From Bacteroidota bacterium (GTDB lineage Bacteria > Bacteroidota > Bacteroidia > Flavobacteriales > Weeksellaceae): DNA of 64,000 nucleotides. Within the stretch, counting starts at the first letter, position 1. Each line of letters opens with the position of its first letter. The DNA lies in NCBI GenBank assembly GCA_018902795.1, contig JAHIQD010000002.1, forward strand, positions 310,001-374,000, read 5' to 3'. Below are positions 29,148 through 38,399 of this stretch, piece by piece. The notes under the pieces are model-generated. The model was not told the DNA's origin, searched no databases, and saw nothing but the letters and a program-made list of their open reading frames with translations. Made by a program: the position numbers and the translations under genes.

Positions 29148-29561
29148 TTAATCCGCTTGAAAACTAATAATCGCCAAACGGTAACCATTCATTCCGAACC
29201 CGCTTAAAACACCGTCAGTATGAGCAGCTGTTACAGATTTCTGACGGAACTCTTCTCTTTTGTAAATATTACTGATGTGCACTTCGGCTTTAGGTTTTGA
29301 AATATTTTTCAGACAGTCGGCGATTGCGTAAGAATAATGGGTAAATGCACCGGGATTAATCACAAGAGCATCGAAATCATCTTCCTGAATCCGGTTGATT
29401 ATTTCACCTTCGACGTTCGATTGAAAATAACCGATTTGATGTGTGTAAAACTCATTCTGGAGATTTTGAAGGTAATCTTCCATGGAAACATTTCCGTAGA
29501 TTTCAGGTTCTCGCGTTCCAAGGAGATTGAGGTTGGGACCGTTGATGATAAGGATTTTCAT
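29148..29561 (-). CDS. aroQ: 3-dehydroquinate dehydratase, type II
   Basis: The enzyme carries out the third step of the shikimate pathway. The 137-aa protein has the type II hallmarks: IINGPNLNLLGTREPEIYG with the catalytic tyrosine loop, ALVINPGAFTHYSYAI, the VHISNIYKREEFR strand with the substrate-binding histidine, and SGFGMNGYRLAI near the end. Length is standard (about 140 aa). It is followed by the tRNA-Glu terminator region on the same strand and stands alone. Confidence 0.95.
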   Translation of the reverse strand: MKILIINGPNLNLLGTREPEIYGNVSMEDYLQNLQNEFYTHQIGYFQSNVEGEIINRIQEDDFDALVINPGAFTHYSYAIADCLKNISKPKAEVHISNIYKREEFRQKSVTAAHTDGVLSGFGMNGYRLAIISFQAD

Positions 29562-29593
29562 AAGATGTAAAAAAACTCATCAAATATAAACAT

Positions 29594-29627
29594 AAAAAAA
29601 CTTCCGAAAAATTAATTTCGGAAGTTT
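29594..29627 (-). terminator. Terminator after tRNA-Glu
   Basis: AAACTTCCGAAA (29598-29609) pairs with TTTCGGAAGTTT (29616-29627). On the minus strand the stem is followed by a run of T, directly 3' of the tRNA. Confidence 0.82.
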
Positions 29628-29629
29628 AG

Positions 29630-29701
29630 TAGCCCGTAGGGGAGTCGAACCCCTCTTACCAGGATGAAAACCTGAGGTCCTAACCGATAGACGAACGGGC
29701 C
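29630..29701 (-). tRNA. tRNA-Glu (UUC), first copy
   Basis: On the minus strand the acceptor arms are GGCCCGT and ACGGGCT with discriminator A. The anticodon stem TCAGG/CCTGG closes the loop TTTTCAT, giving anticodon TTC. The T arm carries GGTTCGACTCC. CCA is not encoded. It lies after rpsT and before a strong terminator. Confidence 0.95.
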
Positions 29702-29719
29702 GTGCGTCTTTTTATAAAT

Positions 29720-29974
29720 TTACGCTAATTTATTAACGTGCTTAGTCAACTTGCTTTTTAAGTTAGCTGCTTTGTTTTTGTGGATGATGTTTTTCTTCAC
29801 CAATTTATCCAACAAAGAGATCACTTGTGGCAACTGTTCAGTTGCAGCTTGCTTATCTTCTTCATTTCTCAATACTTTCAAAGCTGTTCTAGCAGTCTTG
29901 TGATAGTATCTGTTTCTTAATCTTTTCTTTTCGCTTTGTCTGATTCTTTTCAGAGCTGATTTATGATTTGCCAT
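29720..29974 (-). CDS. rpsT: 30S ribosomal protein S20
   Basis: S20 binds 16S rRNA early in assembly of the small subunit. The 84-aa protein starts [20 protein letters not shown], is very basic and helical, and ends with [18 protein letters not shown], matching bacterial S20 in length and pattern. It is flanked on both sides by tRNA-Glu genes in the same direction, so the three may be one transcript. Confidence 0.97.
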   Translation of the reverse strand: MANHKSALKRIRQSEKKRLRNRYYHKTARTALKVLRNEEDKQAATEQLPQVISLLDKLVKKNIIHKNKAANLKSKLTKHVNKLA

Positions 29975-30063
29975 ATCTTCTAAAAACTTGGGTGCAAAGA
30001 TAAATATCTTTTTTTAATTACCAAATAATTTCTTTATTTTTTTTCAAAAACTTTCATTCTTTG

Positions 30064-30135
30064 TAGCCTATAAGGGAATCGAACCCCTGTTGCAAGAATG
30101 AAAATCTTGAGTCCTTACCACTAGACGAATAGGCC
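30064..30135 (-). tRNA. tRNA-Glu (UUC), second copy
   Basis: The acceptor arms are GGCCTAT and ATAGGCT with discriminator A. The anticodon stem CAAGA/TCTTG closes the loop TTTTCAT, again giving anticodon TTC. Stem sequences differ from the first copy, so this is not a recent duplication. CCA is not encoded. Confidence 0.95.
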
Positions 30136-30195
30136 TTTGTTTTGAGGACTGCAAAAATAGAAATTAAGTTTTAATCCTGCAAGACCTATCCAAAA

Positions 30196-31482
30196 TTATT
30201 TTAATTTTTTTTCAACTACAGCATCTTTGACACCTTTATCCTCCAGGTTTTTTCTGGCCTTCAGAGCCTCTTCCAGACTCGTAAATCTACCGTAAGTATA
30301 GTAGAATTTACCGTTCTCTTTCACGCGGTTTACATCTTTCAACGTATTTAGCATGTAGGAGTTAGAGCTTAATTTCTGGTCTGTTACTGCCAATTCAAGC
30401 GTGTAATAGCCAATGCCAAGATTCTGGTTCGGAATAAATGATATTGACGTCGCATTCCGGAAACCTGCATCTTTTGCTGTCTTTAAATTATTGTCGCGTA
30501 CAGAAGCTAAATTAGTGGTTCCGTAGTAGTATTTATACATTCCGTTCTCTTTAATCGGCAGAATATAATTTAATCCTTTCAAAGCCTGATCACTGCCTGC
30601 GTATTTGGTTGGTGTAGACATCAGCAAAATTCTGAAATCGTTTTTAAGCGGCTTTTCTTCAGGTTTTTCAGGCTCAGCTTTTACCACTGTGGCAGTATTT
30701 CTCTCTATTGCTTTCTTATAGCTGATAATCGCATCATAGATACTTGTGGCTATTTCGCTCTGTCCCGTGTCTGAAGCCAGATACATTGCATCATCGTAAT
30801 TGCTGATAAATCCGGTCTCAATTAAAACGGACGGCATTGCATTTAACCGGAGAACGTGAAGGTTCTGCTGTTTTACCCCTCGCGAATACCTTTTATCCTT
30901 TTTCTCGAAGTTTCCTTCTACAAAACTTCCGAAAAGCAAACTGCTTTCCAGATATTTACTTTGCTGAATTTTTAGCGCAATTAAAGACTCCGGCGATTTG
31001 GGATCATAAGATGCAAACATCTCACGGTCTTTTTCATCAAGATAAATCACATCGTTTTCTGCTTTTGCGACTTCAAGGTTCGTTTTATTCTGATCAGGTC
31101 CCTGAACAAAAGTTTCAGTTCCGTAGGGGGTAGTTTTAGTGTTTGCATTAACGTGAACCGATACAAATAAATCTGCCTTACTTCTGTTTGCGAGCGTTGT
31201 TCTATCAGTTAATGAAGGATACTCATCGATTTTTCTGGTATAGATTACTTTAAAATCTTTGTCCTTTTCAAGCATCCGTCCTAATTTCAATACGACAGAA
31301 AGTGTGATATCCTTCTCACGCAAAGTACCATAGTCAGTGTAATACCGGTTTGCTCCGTGGTCGGATCCTCCGTGACCTGCATCTAAAACAATGGTAAATT
31401 TTTTCTGAGCACCACTAAACGTGAATAACAGCATGAAAAGGAATAAAAAATATCTTTTGAAAGAAAAACTGTAGGTAATCAT
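30196..31482 (-). CDS. N-acetylmuramoyl-L-alanine amidase with SPOR repeats
   Basis: This periplasmic zinc amidase cuts the bond between the stem peptide and N-acetylmuramic acid in peptidoglycan, usually at division. The 428-aa protein has a signal peptide (to about residue 25) and an Amidase_3 domain with IVLDAGHGGSDHGA (first zinc ligand), REKDITLSVVLKLG (glutamate ligand), DLFVSVHVNAN and MPSVLIETGFISN. Two related modules follow, near residues 325-370 (MYKYYYGTT) and 388-428 (FYYTYGRFTSLEEA), both SPOR-like. SPOR domains bind denuded glycan at septa. It is divergent from lptD. Confidence 0.9.
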   Translation of the reverse strand: MITYSFSFKRYFLFLFMLLFTFSGAQKKFTIVLDAGHGGSDHGANRYYTDYGTLREKDITLSVVLKLGRMLEKDKDFKVIYTRKIDEYPSLTDRTTLANRSKADLFVSVHVNANTKTTPYGTETFVQGPDQNKTNLEVAKAENDVIYLDEKDREMFASYDPKSPESLIALKIQQSKYLESSLLFGSFVEGNFEKKDKRYSRGVKQQNLHVLRLNAMPSVLIETGFISNYDDAMYLASDTGQSEIATSIYDAIISYKKAIERNTATVVKAEPEKPEEKPLKNDFRILLMSTPTKYAGSDQALKGLNYILPIKENGMYKYYYGTTNLASVRDNNLKTAKDAGFRNATSISFIPNQNLGIGYYTLELAVTDQKLSSNSYMLNTLKDVNRVKENGKFYYTYGRFTSLEEALKARKNLEDKGVKDAVVEKKLK

Positions 31483-31504
31483 CTTTAGATTTTAAAAATT
31501 ATGC

Positions 31505-31512
31505 TAATTTTG
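31505..31512 (+). promoter_or_regulatory. -7 promoter element of lptD
   Basis: TAATTTTG matches TAnnTTTG and lies 25 bp before the TTG start at 31538, in the short divergent gap to the amidase gene. Confidence 0.5.
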
Positions 31513-31537
31513 ACCACAAATTACAGAAATTATCGCT

Positions 31538-34129
31538 TTGGGCAAAACCGGCTTCAAAAATATATTACATATTCTAATTATCCTAATTTTTAACAGTTTT
31601 TTAGCACATTCCAATGCTCAAAATTTGTCTGAAAATAAGATAGTTAACGATACTATACGCAAGTCTGACACCGTTGTTCTCAAGAAGGAACAGCTTGAGG
31701 CTGTGGTACAAACAAAGGCTGATAACATCCGGAATGACATCCCGAAAAAGATGACTTACCTCAACAAAAAAGCGCAGGTAAAATATCAGGATATGCAGAT
31801 TGATGCAGATTATATTTCCATTGACTGGGATAAATCACTGATTTTCGCAAGAGGTGAACTGGATTCTTTAGGCAAAATAAAAAATCCGGCCTTGGCAACG
31901 CAGGGAGGAAAAACCTACGAATACGACGAATTTACTTATAACATCAAAACCCGTCAGGCCATCGCCTTCAATGCAAGAACCGAAGAAAGTGAAGGTGTAA
32001 TTGTGGCCGAAAAAACCAAAAAATATAACGATTCCGTATTCTTTATGCGGAGAGGCAAATACACTACCGATGAATATTTCATCAAGAAAAAGGACACCAT
32101 CGCCGATTATTACCTTCTTGCTCCTAATATCAAATTAATTAAAGGTAAAGACAAATCACAAGTGATCACCGGCCCGATACAGATGTATATTGAGCAGGTT
32201 CCTACTCCACTTATTATGCCTTTTGCCATTTTGCCATTTTCTGATAAAAGAAGTGCGGGAATTCTGATTCCAAGTTTTGGTGAACGTGAAGATGTAGGTT
32301 TTTTCCTGAATGCACTGGGGTACTATCAGCCGATTGGCGAGCATTTCGACCTGAAAATCCTCACAGACATTTATACGAAAGGAAGCTGGAATTTAAGGCC
32401 TGAGGTAAATTATAAAAAGAATTACAAGTACACCGGGAATTTCTCTGCTGATATAGGAACCACTATCCGTGGAATAAAAGGGCTTTCAGATTATTCTAAA
32501 ACCGGAACTTACCGAATTGCCTGGAGACATCAGCAGGACTCCAAAGCAAATCCTTTCCTTACTTTCTCAGCCTCAGTGGATGTGGTGAGTAATAAATTTT
32601 ACAACAACACGGTCAACAATAATTACGCATTTAACCAGAATAACCTTAATGCACAGCAGAACTCCAGCGTAAGTGTGGTAAAGCGGTTTCTGACCCTTCC
32701 TATCACCATTACCGGAACGTCGTCTTATTCGCAGAATTTCTCTACAGGTCTGGCTGATTTAAAACTTCCTGTACTGAATGTTGCGATCAATCAATTCTAT
32801 TTATTTAAGCCCAAAACAGGCATCAGACAGGGGCTTTTGGAAAACATCACGGTAAATACAGGATTAAACCTGAACAATTATGTTCAAACCAATGAAGGCG
32901 AACTTTTCAGAAAACCGATGTGGGACAAAATGCAGACCGGCGTCAAAAACAATATTGCACTGGGAACGAATACCACTATCGCCAAATATTTTACGTTTTC
33001 AATTTCTGCCAATGTCGACAATGCGTTAACGACTAAAACGCTGACCCGTAATTATAATCCGTTAACCAATACAGTTGAAGATATTCTGAATAAAAAAATC
33101 GCAGGATATTCATCGTTTTCAACGAGTGCAAGTCTGCAGACGGTGCTTTACGGAATGCTGAATTTCAAGAAAAACTCAGGCATACAGGCCATCCGTCACA
33201 TGATGACACCGCAAATCGGGTTTACGTATTCTCCTGACTTTTCGGCTCCCGGTTTTGGATATTATAAAAACTATTTTAACGACCGAGGAGAAATGACACA
33301 ATATTCCATTTTTGACAAAGGAATTGTGGGCTCGCCAAATTCAGGTCTTGTTCAGGCAATGAGTTTTTCCATCAATAACAATCTGGAAATGAAAGTGAAA
33401 TCTAAAAAAGATTCCACCGGCATTAAAAAAATTAAGATTTTTGAAAGCTTAAATTTCAACACCAATTATAATTTTGCAGCTCCGGTTTACAAATGGTCAA
33501 TGTTCACGTTCAGCGGGCAAACTACTTTATTCGACAAACTGAATCTAAATACAGGCTTAACGCTGGAACCGTATCAAATTATTTTCGCACCAGGTGAAGA
33601 TATCGGAATAAGAACCGATAATTTCGGTCATTTCAGTATTCAGGGCTTCAATGCGCAGCTTTCTTATCCTTTAAGCAGTGCAATATTTGAGAAAAAAGAC
33701 AAAGAAGAAATTTCTAAAAAATATCATAAGAAAGGGGAAATACGAAACGAAAACTATTATTTTGATGATGATAATTATTCGCAGTTTTCCCAGCCATGGA
33801 CTCTGAATATCAATGCGCAATACGGCTACACGAGAAGCTTAACACGCTTTGGAAACAAAGTAGCCTCTGTAGGTTTGGACGGAAGCATCAAGCTTACCCC
33901 GTTCTGGAATATCACTGGAAATCTTTATTACGACGTGATCACCAAAGAAATTGCCAATACACAGTTAGGTTTCTCAAGAGACCAGAGAAGTTTCACGATC
34001 AATTTCAACTGGATCCCTTACGGACAGTATAAAGTGTACGATTTCTTTATCGGAATTAAAGCCAATATTTTAAGGGATGCAGTGAAATACAAAGACAGAA
34101 GTTTCACCCAGCCCAATGCACCTTTCTAA
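31538..34129 (+). CDS. lptD: LPS assembly outer-membrane protein LptD-like, TTG start
   Basis: The 863-aa protein is an OstA/LptD-type beta-barrel that inserts lipopolysaccharide into the outer leaflet. Residues 1-27 form a signal peptide (ending SNAQ). An OstA-like segment follows (KAQVKYQDMQIDADYISIDW), then the barrel, with LIMPFAILPFSDKRSAGILIPSFGE as the conserved block near residue 225. The start is TTG 31538: the signal peptide begins there and no upstream ATG is in frame. A -7 element lies 25 bp upstream. The N-terminal domain is shorter than the enterobacterial type, as usual in Bacteroidota. Confidence 0.87.
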   Translation: MGKTGFKNILHILIILIFNSFLAHSNAQNLSENKIVNDTIRKSDTVVLKKEQLEAVVQTKADNIRNDIPKKMTYLNKKAQVKYQDMQIDADYISIDWDKSLIFARGELDSLGKIKNPALATQGGKTYEYDEFTYNIKTRQAIAFNARTEESEGVIVAEKTKKYNDSVFFMRRGKYTTDEYFIKKKDTIADYYLLAPNIKLIKGKDKSQVITGPIQMYIEQVPTPLIMPFAILPFSDKRSAGILIPSFGEREDVGFFLNALGYYQPIGEHFDLKILTDIYTKGSWNLRPEVNYKKNYKYTGNFSADIGTTIRGIKGLSDYSKTGTYRIAWRHQQDSKANPFLTFSASVDVVSNKFYNNTVNNNYAFNQNNLNAQQNSSVSVVKRFLTLPITITGTSSYSQNFSTGLADLKLPVLNVAINQFYLFKPKTGIRQGLLENITVNTGLNLNNYVQTNEGELFRKPMWDKMQTGVKNNIALGTNTTIAKYFTFSISANVDNALTTKTLTRNYNPLTNTVEDILNKKIAGYSSFSTSASLQTVLYGMLNFKKNSGIQAIRHMMTPQIGFTYSPDFSAPGFGYYKNYFNDRGEMTQYSIFDKGIVGSPNSGLVQAMSFSINNNLEMKVKSKKDSTGIKKIKIFESLNFNTNYNFAAPVYKWSMFTFSGQTTLFDKLNLNTGLTLEPYQIIFAPGEDIGIRTDNFGHFSIQGFNAQLSYPLSSAIFEKKDKEEISKKYHKKGEIRNENYYFDDDNYSQFSQPWTLNINAQYGYTRSLTRFGNKVASVGLDGSIKLTPFWNITGNLYYDVITKEIANTQLGFSRDQRSFTINFNWIPYGQYKVYDFFIGIKANILRDAVKYKDRSFTQPNAPF

Positions 34130-34158
34130 AATCATTTTAAAGAATTAAACATTAGTTT

Positions 34159-34166
34159 TATATTTG
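34159..34166 (+). promoter_or_regulatory. -7 promoter element of ridA
   Basis: TATATTTG matches TAnnTTTG and lies 17 bp before the ATG of ridA. Confidence 0.5.
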
Positions 34167-34183
34167 CCTAAATTAATAATCAA

Positions 34184-34564
34184 ATGAAAAAGATAATCTC
34201 TACTCCTAAAGCACCTGCAGCCATCGGTCCTTATTCCCAGGCAAATTTTGCAAACGGAATACTTTATATTTCAGGACAGATTCCGGTGAACTCCGAGACA
34301 GGAAAGCTCGTGGAAGGCATTGAAAAAGAAACCCATCAGGTGATGAAAAACCTTGAAGCGATATTAGCCGAAGCAGGAATGACTTTTAAAAATGTGGTAA
34401 AAGCAACGATCTTTCTTAAAAACATGGATGATTTTGCGGTGATGAACGACATTTATGCCTCTTATCTTGATGCGGAAAGCTATCCAGCAAGAGAAACCGT
34501 TCAGGTTTCCTGCTTACCGAAAAATGTAGATATCGAAATTTCAATGATTGCACATCAGTTTTAA
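34184..34564 (+). CDS. ridA: RidA family enamine/imine deaminase
   Basis: RidA removes reactive enamines formed by PLP enzymes. The 126-aa protein has the family pattern: APAAIGPYSQANFANGILYI, GQIPVNSETG, KNVVKATIFLKNMDDFAVMN, and YPARETVQVSCLP, which contains the substrate-binding arginine. Length and motif order are standard. It is followed without a gap by a small membrane protein gene, so the two form an operon. Confidence 0.95.
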   Translation: MKKIISTPKAPAAIGPYSQANFANGILYISGQIPVNSETGKLVEGIEKETHQVMKNLEAILAEAGMTFKNVVKATIFLKNMDDFAVMNDIYASYLDAESYPARETVQVSCLPKNVDIEISMIAHQF

Positions 34565-35023
34565 ATGAATTTTCTCCGTAATACTTTTGCAGTTTTTGTA
34601 GGTCTTGCTATTGCAGCACTCATTATTTCTCTGGGCGTAAGACTGAATTCCTCATGGATTACCTATGAAGATTATGCTCCTTTCCAGCACTGGGAAACCC
34701 TTCTGAAATCAATGGAGCATAAGCCCTACTTTTTTGTAGCGCTGCTTATTTCATCCGGAATTGCTGCAACGGTGGGCGGCGTAGTGACCGCAGTATTGGT
34801 GAAATATGCCAAAGTAGCTTACGCTATTTTAATAGGCTTTATTTTGCTGTTTATTGCCATGCTCGATATTATTATTTTCCCTTATCACCCTACTTTTTAT
34901 AAGATTTTAATCTTTCTTACCTTCTTCCCTTTTTCATGGATCGGAGGAAAAATTACAGAAGTTATTTATGAACGGAAAAAGAAAATTGCCCGCAGACTAA
35001 AAGAAAAAAACGCAACTTTATAA
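34565..35023 (+). CDS. Small four-helix membrane protein
   Basis: The 152-aa protein starts at the base after the ridA stop codon, so it is co-translated. Four hydrophobic segments (about residues 6-24, 57-80, 83-105 and 110-130) are followed by a very basic tail (YERKKKIARRLKEKN). No known domain is recognised. It may be a local envelope protein of Flavobacteriia. Its last codons overlap the terminator hairpin. Confidence 0.7.
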   Translation: MNFLRNTFAVFVGLAIAALIISLGVRLNSSWITYEDYAPFQHWETLLKSMEHKPYFFVALLISSGIAATVGGVVTAVLVKYAKVAYAILIGFILLFIAMLDIIIFPYHPTFYKILIFLTFFPFSWIGGKITEVIYERKKKIARRLKEKNATL

Positions 35024-35037
35024 GTTGCGTTTTTTTT
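35004..35037. terminator. Bidirectional terminator
   Basis: A-run plus ACGCAACTT pairs with AAGTTGCGT across a 3-nt loop, flanked by A on the left and T on the right. It serves ridA and its partner on the plus strand and the M1 peptidase gene on the minus strand. Confidence 0.85.
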
Positions 35038-35055
35038 GGTCATAAGCTGGTGAAC

Positions 35056-37428
35056 TTAATTTTTCTTTCCTGCAGCCTGCATCGGATTTACTTTTCCCTG
35101 TGCGGCGCCTCTTGCGGCATCACCGTTTTTCTGCTTGAACACCTCAAACTTAGAAGTGGGTGCAGGCATGTCTCCCCAGAAATTATTCGAAGTATCAATA
35201 TCTGCGGTTTCCTTCATGGGATCAAGCTGGATGGATTTTAATTTTTTATCGAAATAATAAGTTTTGGAAACTTTCTGTTCATTCTTTCTCCAGATTTGCG
35301 CTGAAGATTTATCATTAAGTTTTGTTCCGTCTTCAAAAGTAAACTCAAGAATAATAGGCATTACCAAACCTCCTTTGTTGCTGAAATCAATCTGATAAGC
35401 ATAAATGTCCTGCAGTTTCGCTTTTTCTTTTGCCGGAACTTTTTCCATATTGTCGATTTTCACTGAATATTTTTTGGTGTCGTCCACTTTTTCCATTCCG
35501 CGGTTGTATCTCCAGTAGAAATCCTGAGTTTCTTTGTCTTTATCAGTGTAAAACTGAAGATTTCTATCTTCCCGGTTTCTGATTTTTGAGATATCCTCAA
35601 AATCATTCTGCTGTGGTTTATCTACTGTATAACTTATTTCACGGGATTTTGGTTCAGCATCGAAATCAGGAGTAGCAACCGTTACTTTATCAATTGAAAT
35701 ATCCACAGGATTGATTCCGTAGAACCAGCCGCGCCAGAACCAATCGAGGTTTTCTGCACTTGCATCGTTCATCGTTCTGAAAAAATCTGCAGGTTCCGGA
35801 TGTTTGAAAGCCCATCTTTTCGCATAGGTTTTAAATGCTTTATCGAAAAGTTCACGTCCCATGATCGTTTCCCTTAAAATATTCAGGCCTGTTGCCGGTT
35901 TTGAATAGGCATTCGGACCAAACTGAATGATATTTTCCGAGTTGGTCATAATCGGTTCCAACTGATCTTTTGGCAGTTTCATGTAATCAACAATCGTATG
36001 GGCCGGACCTCTTCTTGAAGGGAATTTGTTGTCCCATCTTTCCTCCGTTAAATATTCAACAAAAGTATTCAGACCTTCATCCATCCAGCTCCACTGTCTT
36101 TCGTCCGAATTGATAATCATCGGGAAAAAGTTGTGCCCAACTTCGTGAATAATTACCCCAATCATCCCGTTTTTGATGCCTTCAGAATACGTTCCGTCTT
36201 TCTCGGTTCTTCCATAATTGAAACAGATCATCGGATACTCCATCCCATTCGCCGCCTCAATCGACTGAGCAACAGGATAAGGATAAGGAACCGTAAATTC
36301 AGAATAGGTTTTAATAGTATGCGCTACCGCCTTTGTCGAAAACTTGCGGTAAAGATTATAGGCTTCTTTCGGATATAAGCTCATCGCCATCACCTGATTA
36401 TTGTTTTCTGGAATAGTAACTTTCATACCGTCCCAAATAAACTTTCTTGAGGAAGTCCAGGCAAAATCTCTCACATTTTCTGCTTCGAAAACCCAGGTTT
36501 TTCTTTCTTTAGATTTGCTTTTTTCAGCTTTTTTTGCCTCTTCCAAGGTTACAATTTCCACAGGTTCGCTGGACGTCTGCGCTTTGTTCCATCTTGCAAG
36601 CTGCGCCGCAGTAAGCACTTGAGCATAATTTTTTCCAACTCCTGTTGCGGCAATAATATGATCCGCCGGAACATTCATGGTCACTTTATAATTTCCGAAC
36701 ACCAAAGCGAATTCGCCTCTTCCGGTAAACTGGTTATTTTGCCAGCCTTTGAAATCGCTGTACACACACATCCTGGGAAACCATTGGGTAATTGTATACA
36801 AATCATTTCCGTCTTCCGGGAAGTTTTCATAACCGCCTCTTCCGCCCATAGCGATACGGTTTGGGATATTATAATTCCAGTCGATTTTAAACCTGAATGT
36901 TTCTCCTTTTTTAAGAACTTTAGGCAAATCAATACGCATCATCGTTTTGTTTACGATGTATTTTAGCGGATTTCCTGATGCATCGGTCACTTTTTCCAAA
37001 TTAACTCCGTAGCCATTGTTTTTTTCAGGTAAATCGGTAATTTTTAAACGTTCTGTATTCGAGATTTTCGGAATAAATGAAGAATCGCCATAACCCGCAT
37101 TCTTCACCGAAGACTGCTCGTTTTCATCCAGCTGCAGCCATAGATATTCTAAGTCATCCGGAGAATTATTGTAATAAGTTACCGTTTCGGAACCTTTCAG
37201 ATTTCTTTTATCCTCATCGAGATAGGCAGAGATATCATAATCTGCCCTGTTCTGCCAATATCCCTGGCCCGGTGCGCCGGAAGCGGTTCTGTAAATATTG
37301 GGAGTCGGCAGAATGGTGCCGAGCTGTTCAAATTTATTACCGTGGTTACTTTTCGGATTGTTCTGGATATCCTGAGCAAACATTCCCAAAGGAATAAAAA
37401 GGGATAAAACGATGGATTTAAATTTCAT
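35056..37428 (-). CDS. M1 family metallopeptidase
   Basis: The 790-aa exported aminopeptidase has a signal peptide (residues 1-18, ending MFA) and the zinc site HEVGHNFFP with the downstream glutamate in DEGLNTFVEYL. The exopeptidase motif usually read as GAMEN appears here as AANGMEYPM. A C-terminal domain of about 250 residues ends in a polar tail. It likely trims peptides in the periplasm. In related genomes it is found together with a HupE/UreJ-like gene and a DUF6702 gene, and both lie just upstream here. Confidence 0.9.
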   Translation of the reverse strand: MKFKSIVLSLFIPLGMFAQDIQNNPKSNHGNKFEQLGTILPTPNIYRTASGAPGQGYWQNRADYDISAYLDEDKRNLKGSETVTYYNNSPDDLEYLWLQLDENEQSSVKNAGYGDSSFIPKISNTERLKITDLPEKNNGYGVNLEKVTDASGNPLKYIVNKTMMRIDLPKVLKKGETFRFKIDWNYNIPNRIAMGGRGGYENFPEDGNDLYTITQWFPRMCVYSDFKGWQNNQFTGRGEFALVFGNYKVTMNVPADHIIAATGVGKNYAQVLTAAQLARWNKAQTSSEPVEIVTLEEAKKAEKSKSKERKTWVFEAENVRDFAWTSSRKFIWDGMKVTIPENNNQVMAMSLYPKEAYNLYRKFSTKAVAHTIKTYSEFTVPYPYPVAQSIEAANGMEYPMICFNYGRTEKDGTYSEGIKNGMIGVIIHEVGHNFFPMIINSDERQWSWMDEGLNTFVEYLTEERWDNKFPSRRGPAHTIVDYMKLPKDQLEPIMTNSENIIQFGPNAYSKPATGLNILRETIMGRELFDKAFKTYAKRWAFKHPEPADFFRTMNDASAENLDWFWRGWFYGINPVDISIDKVTVATPDFDAEPKSREISYTVDKPQQNDFEDISKIRNREDRNLQFYTDKDKETQDFYWRYNRGMEKVDDTKKYSVKIDNMEKVPAKEKAKLQDIYAYQIDFSNKGGLVMPIILEFTFEDGTKLNDKSSAQIWRKNEQKVSKTYYFDKKLKSIQLDPMKETADIDTSNNFWGDMPAPTSKFEVFKQKNGDAARGAAQGKVNPMQAAGKKN

Positions 37429-37510
37429 ACGGATAGGATGTTTAAGCTAATAGTCTTCAAAACTAATAAATCGTTACAGAAAACTCATTATAAATAAGGA
37501 AATAAATGTT

Positions 37511-38098
37511 TTAAAAAGGAATTCGTTCCAAAGTCATTTTTAAGGCAAGGGCAAAAACGCCTGACGATACAAACATAATCCAGTCTTTTTTATTCAGTCT
37601 GAAAACTGCCGACAAAAGGAAATGTACTGCCAAAATAATAATCACGACGGCGATCTGACCTAATTCTAAACCAATATTAAATCCCAAAAGCGGCACAAAA
37701 ATATGCTGTTCACCTGCCATCATCATTCTTGCGGTATTGGCAAAACCCATCCCGTGAATTAGACCGAAAATCAAGGCGAGATAGTAATTCATCCGCATCA
37801 GACTGTTGTGTCTGTTCCGCATTAAAACATTGTCCAAAGCAGTAATAACGATGGTTAACGGAATTAAAAACTCTACCCATTTTGCCGGAGCACGGACGAT
37901 ATCAAAAACACTTAAAGCCAAAGTAATAGAATGACCGATGGTAAAGGCGGTAACAATCCAGAGGATTTTCTTCCAGTCTTTTATCGCAAAAATAGCAACC
38001 AAAACCAACACAAACAGCTGATGATCCAAAGCATCCAGGGAAATAATATGTTCCCAACCCAAATTCAGGTAAAATAGAAAATCGTTCATATACCGCAT
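37511..38098 (-). CDS. HupE/UreJ family membrane protein
   Basis: The 195-aa protein has about six transmembrane segments with conserved histidines: GWEHIISLDALDHQLF at the start, AFTIGHSITLAL, and GLIHGMGFANT, followed by GFNIGLELGQ. This is the pattern of HupE/UreJ-type proteins, some of which move nickel or cobalt; the group in Bacteroidota has no assigned substrate. The start could be ATG 38098 or ATG 38089. It lies 82 bp upstream of the M1 peptidase on the same strand. Confidence 0.85.
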   Translation of the reverse strand: MRYMNDFLFYLNLGWEHIISLDALDHQLFVLVLVAIFAIKDWKKILWIVTAFTIGHSITLALSVFDIVRAPAKWVEFLIPLTIVITALDNVLMRNRHNSLMRMNYYLALIFGLIHGMGFANTARMMMAGEQHIFVPLLGFNIGLELGQIAVVIIILAVHFLLSAVFRLNKKDWIMFVSSGVFALALKMTLERIPF

Positions 38099-38133
38099 AA
38101 TTTTTTAGCGGCACGATAATACAAAATTTATTT

Positions 38134-38141
38134 TAACTTTG
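38134..38141 (+). promoter_or_regulatory. -7 promoter element of the toxin-antitoxin pair
   Basis: TAACTTTG matches TAnnTTTG and lies 15 bp before the antitoxin ATG at 38157, in the divergent gap to the HupE-like gene. Confidence 0.5.
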
Positions 38142-38156
38142 TTTAAAATTACCACG

Positions 38157-38399
38157 ATGAATCTTACCATAGAAATAGAAAAAAAGGAAGATTATCCGTT
38201 CATCAAAAAACTTTTGGAGCGTTTGAAAGGCGTAAAAATTGTGTCTAATGAATACGAAATGATTGAAGGAGTTCCGGCTCATGTTTTTGAGGCGATTGAA
38301 AAATATGGAGAGAACCTGAAGGAAGAAGACTTAATTTCGAAAGAGGAATTTTTCAAATTTATTGATGACGAAATATGCAGGTTGAATTCTCAAAAATAG
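38157..38399 (+). CDS. Putative antitoxin of a type II toxin-antitoxin pair
   Basis: The 80-aa acidic protein (MNLTIEIEKKED...) has no motif that I can assign with certainty, but it overlaps by 25 bp the start of a RelE/ParE-type toxin gene, and its size, charge and place match antitoxins of such pairs. The C-terminal half (KEEDLISKEEFFKFIDDEI) looks helical and could wrap the toxin. ATG 38157 is preferred over the open frame from 38139 because a -7 element lies at 38134-38141. With the toxin frame broken, it may now be an orphan. Confidence 0.6.
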   Translation: MNLTIEIEKKEDYPFIKKLLERLKGVKIVSNEYEMIEGVPAHVFEAIEKYGENLKEEDLISKEEFFKFIDDEICRLNSQK

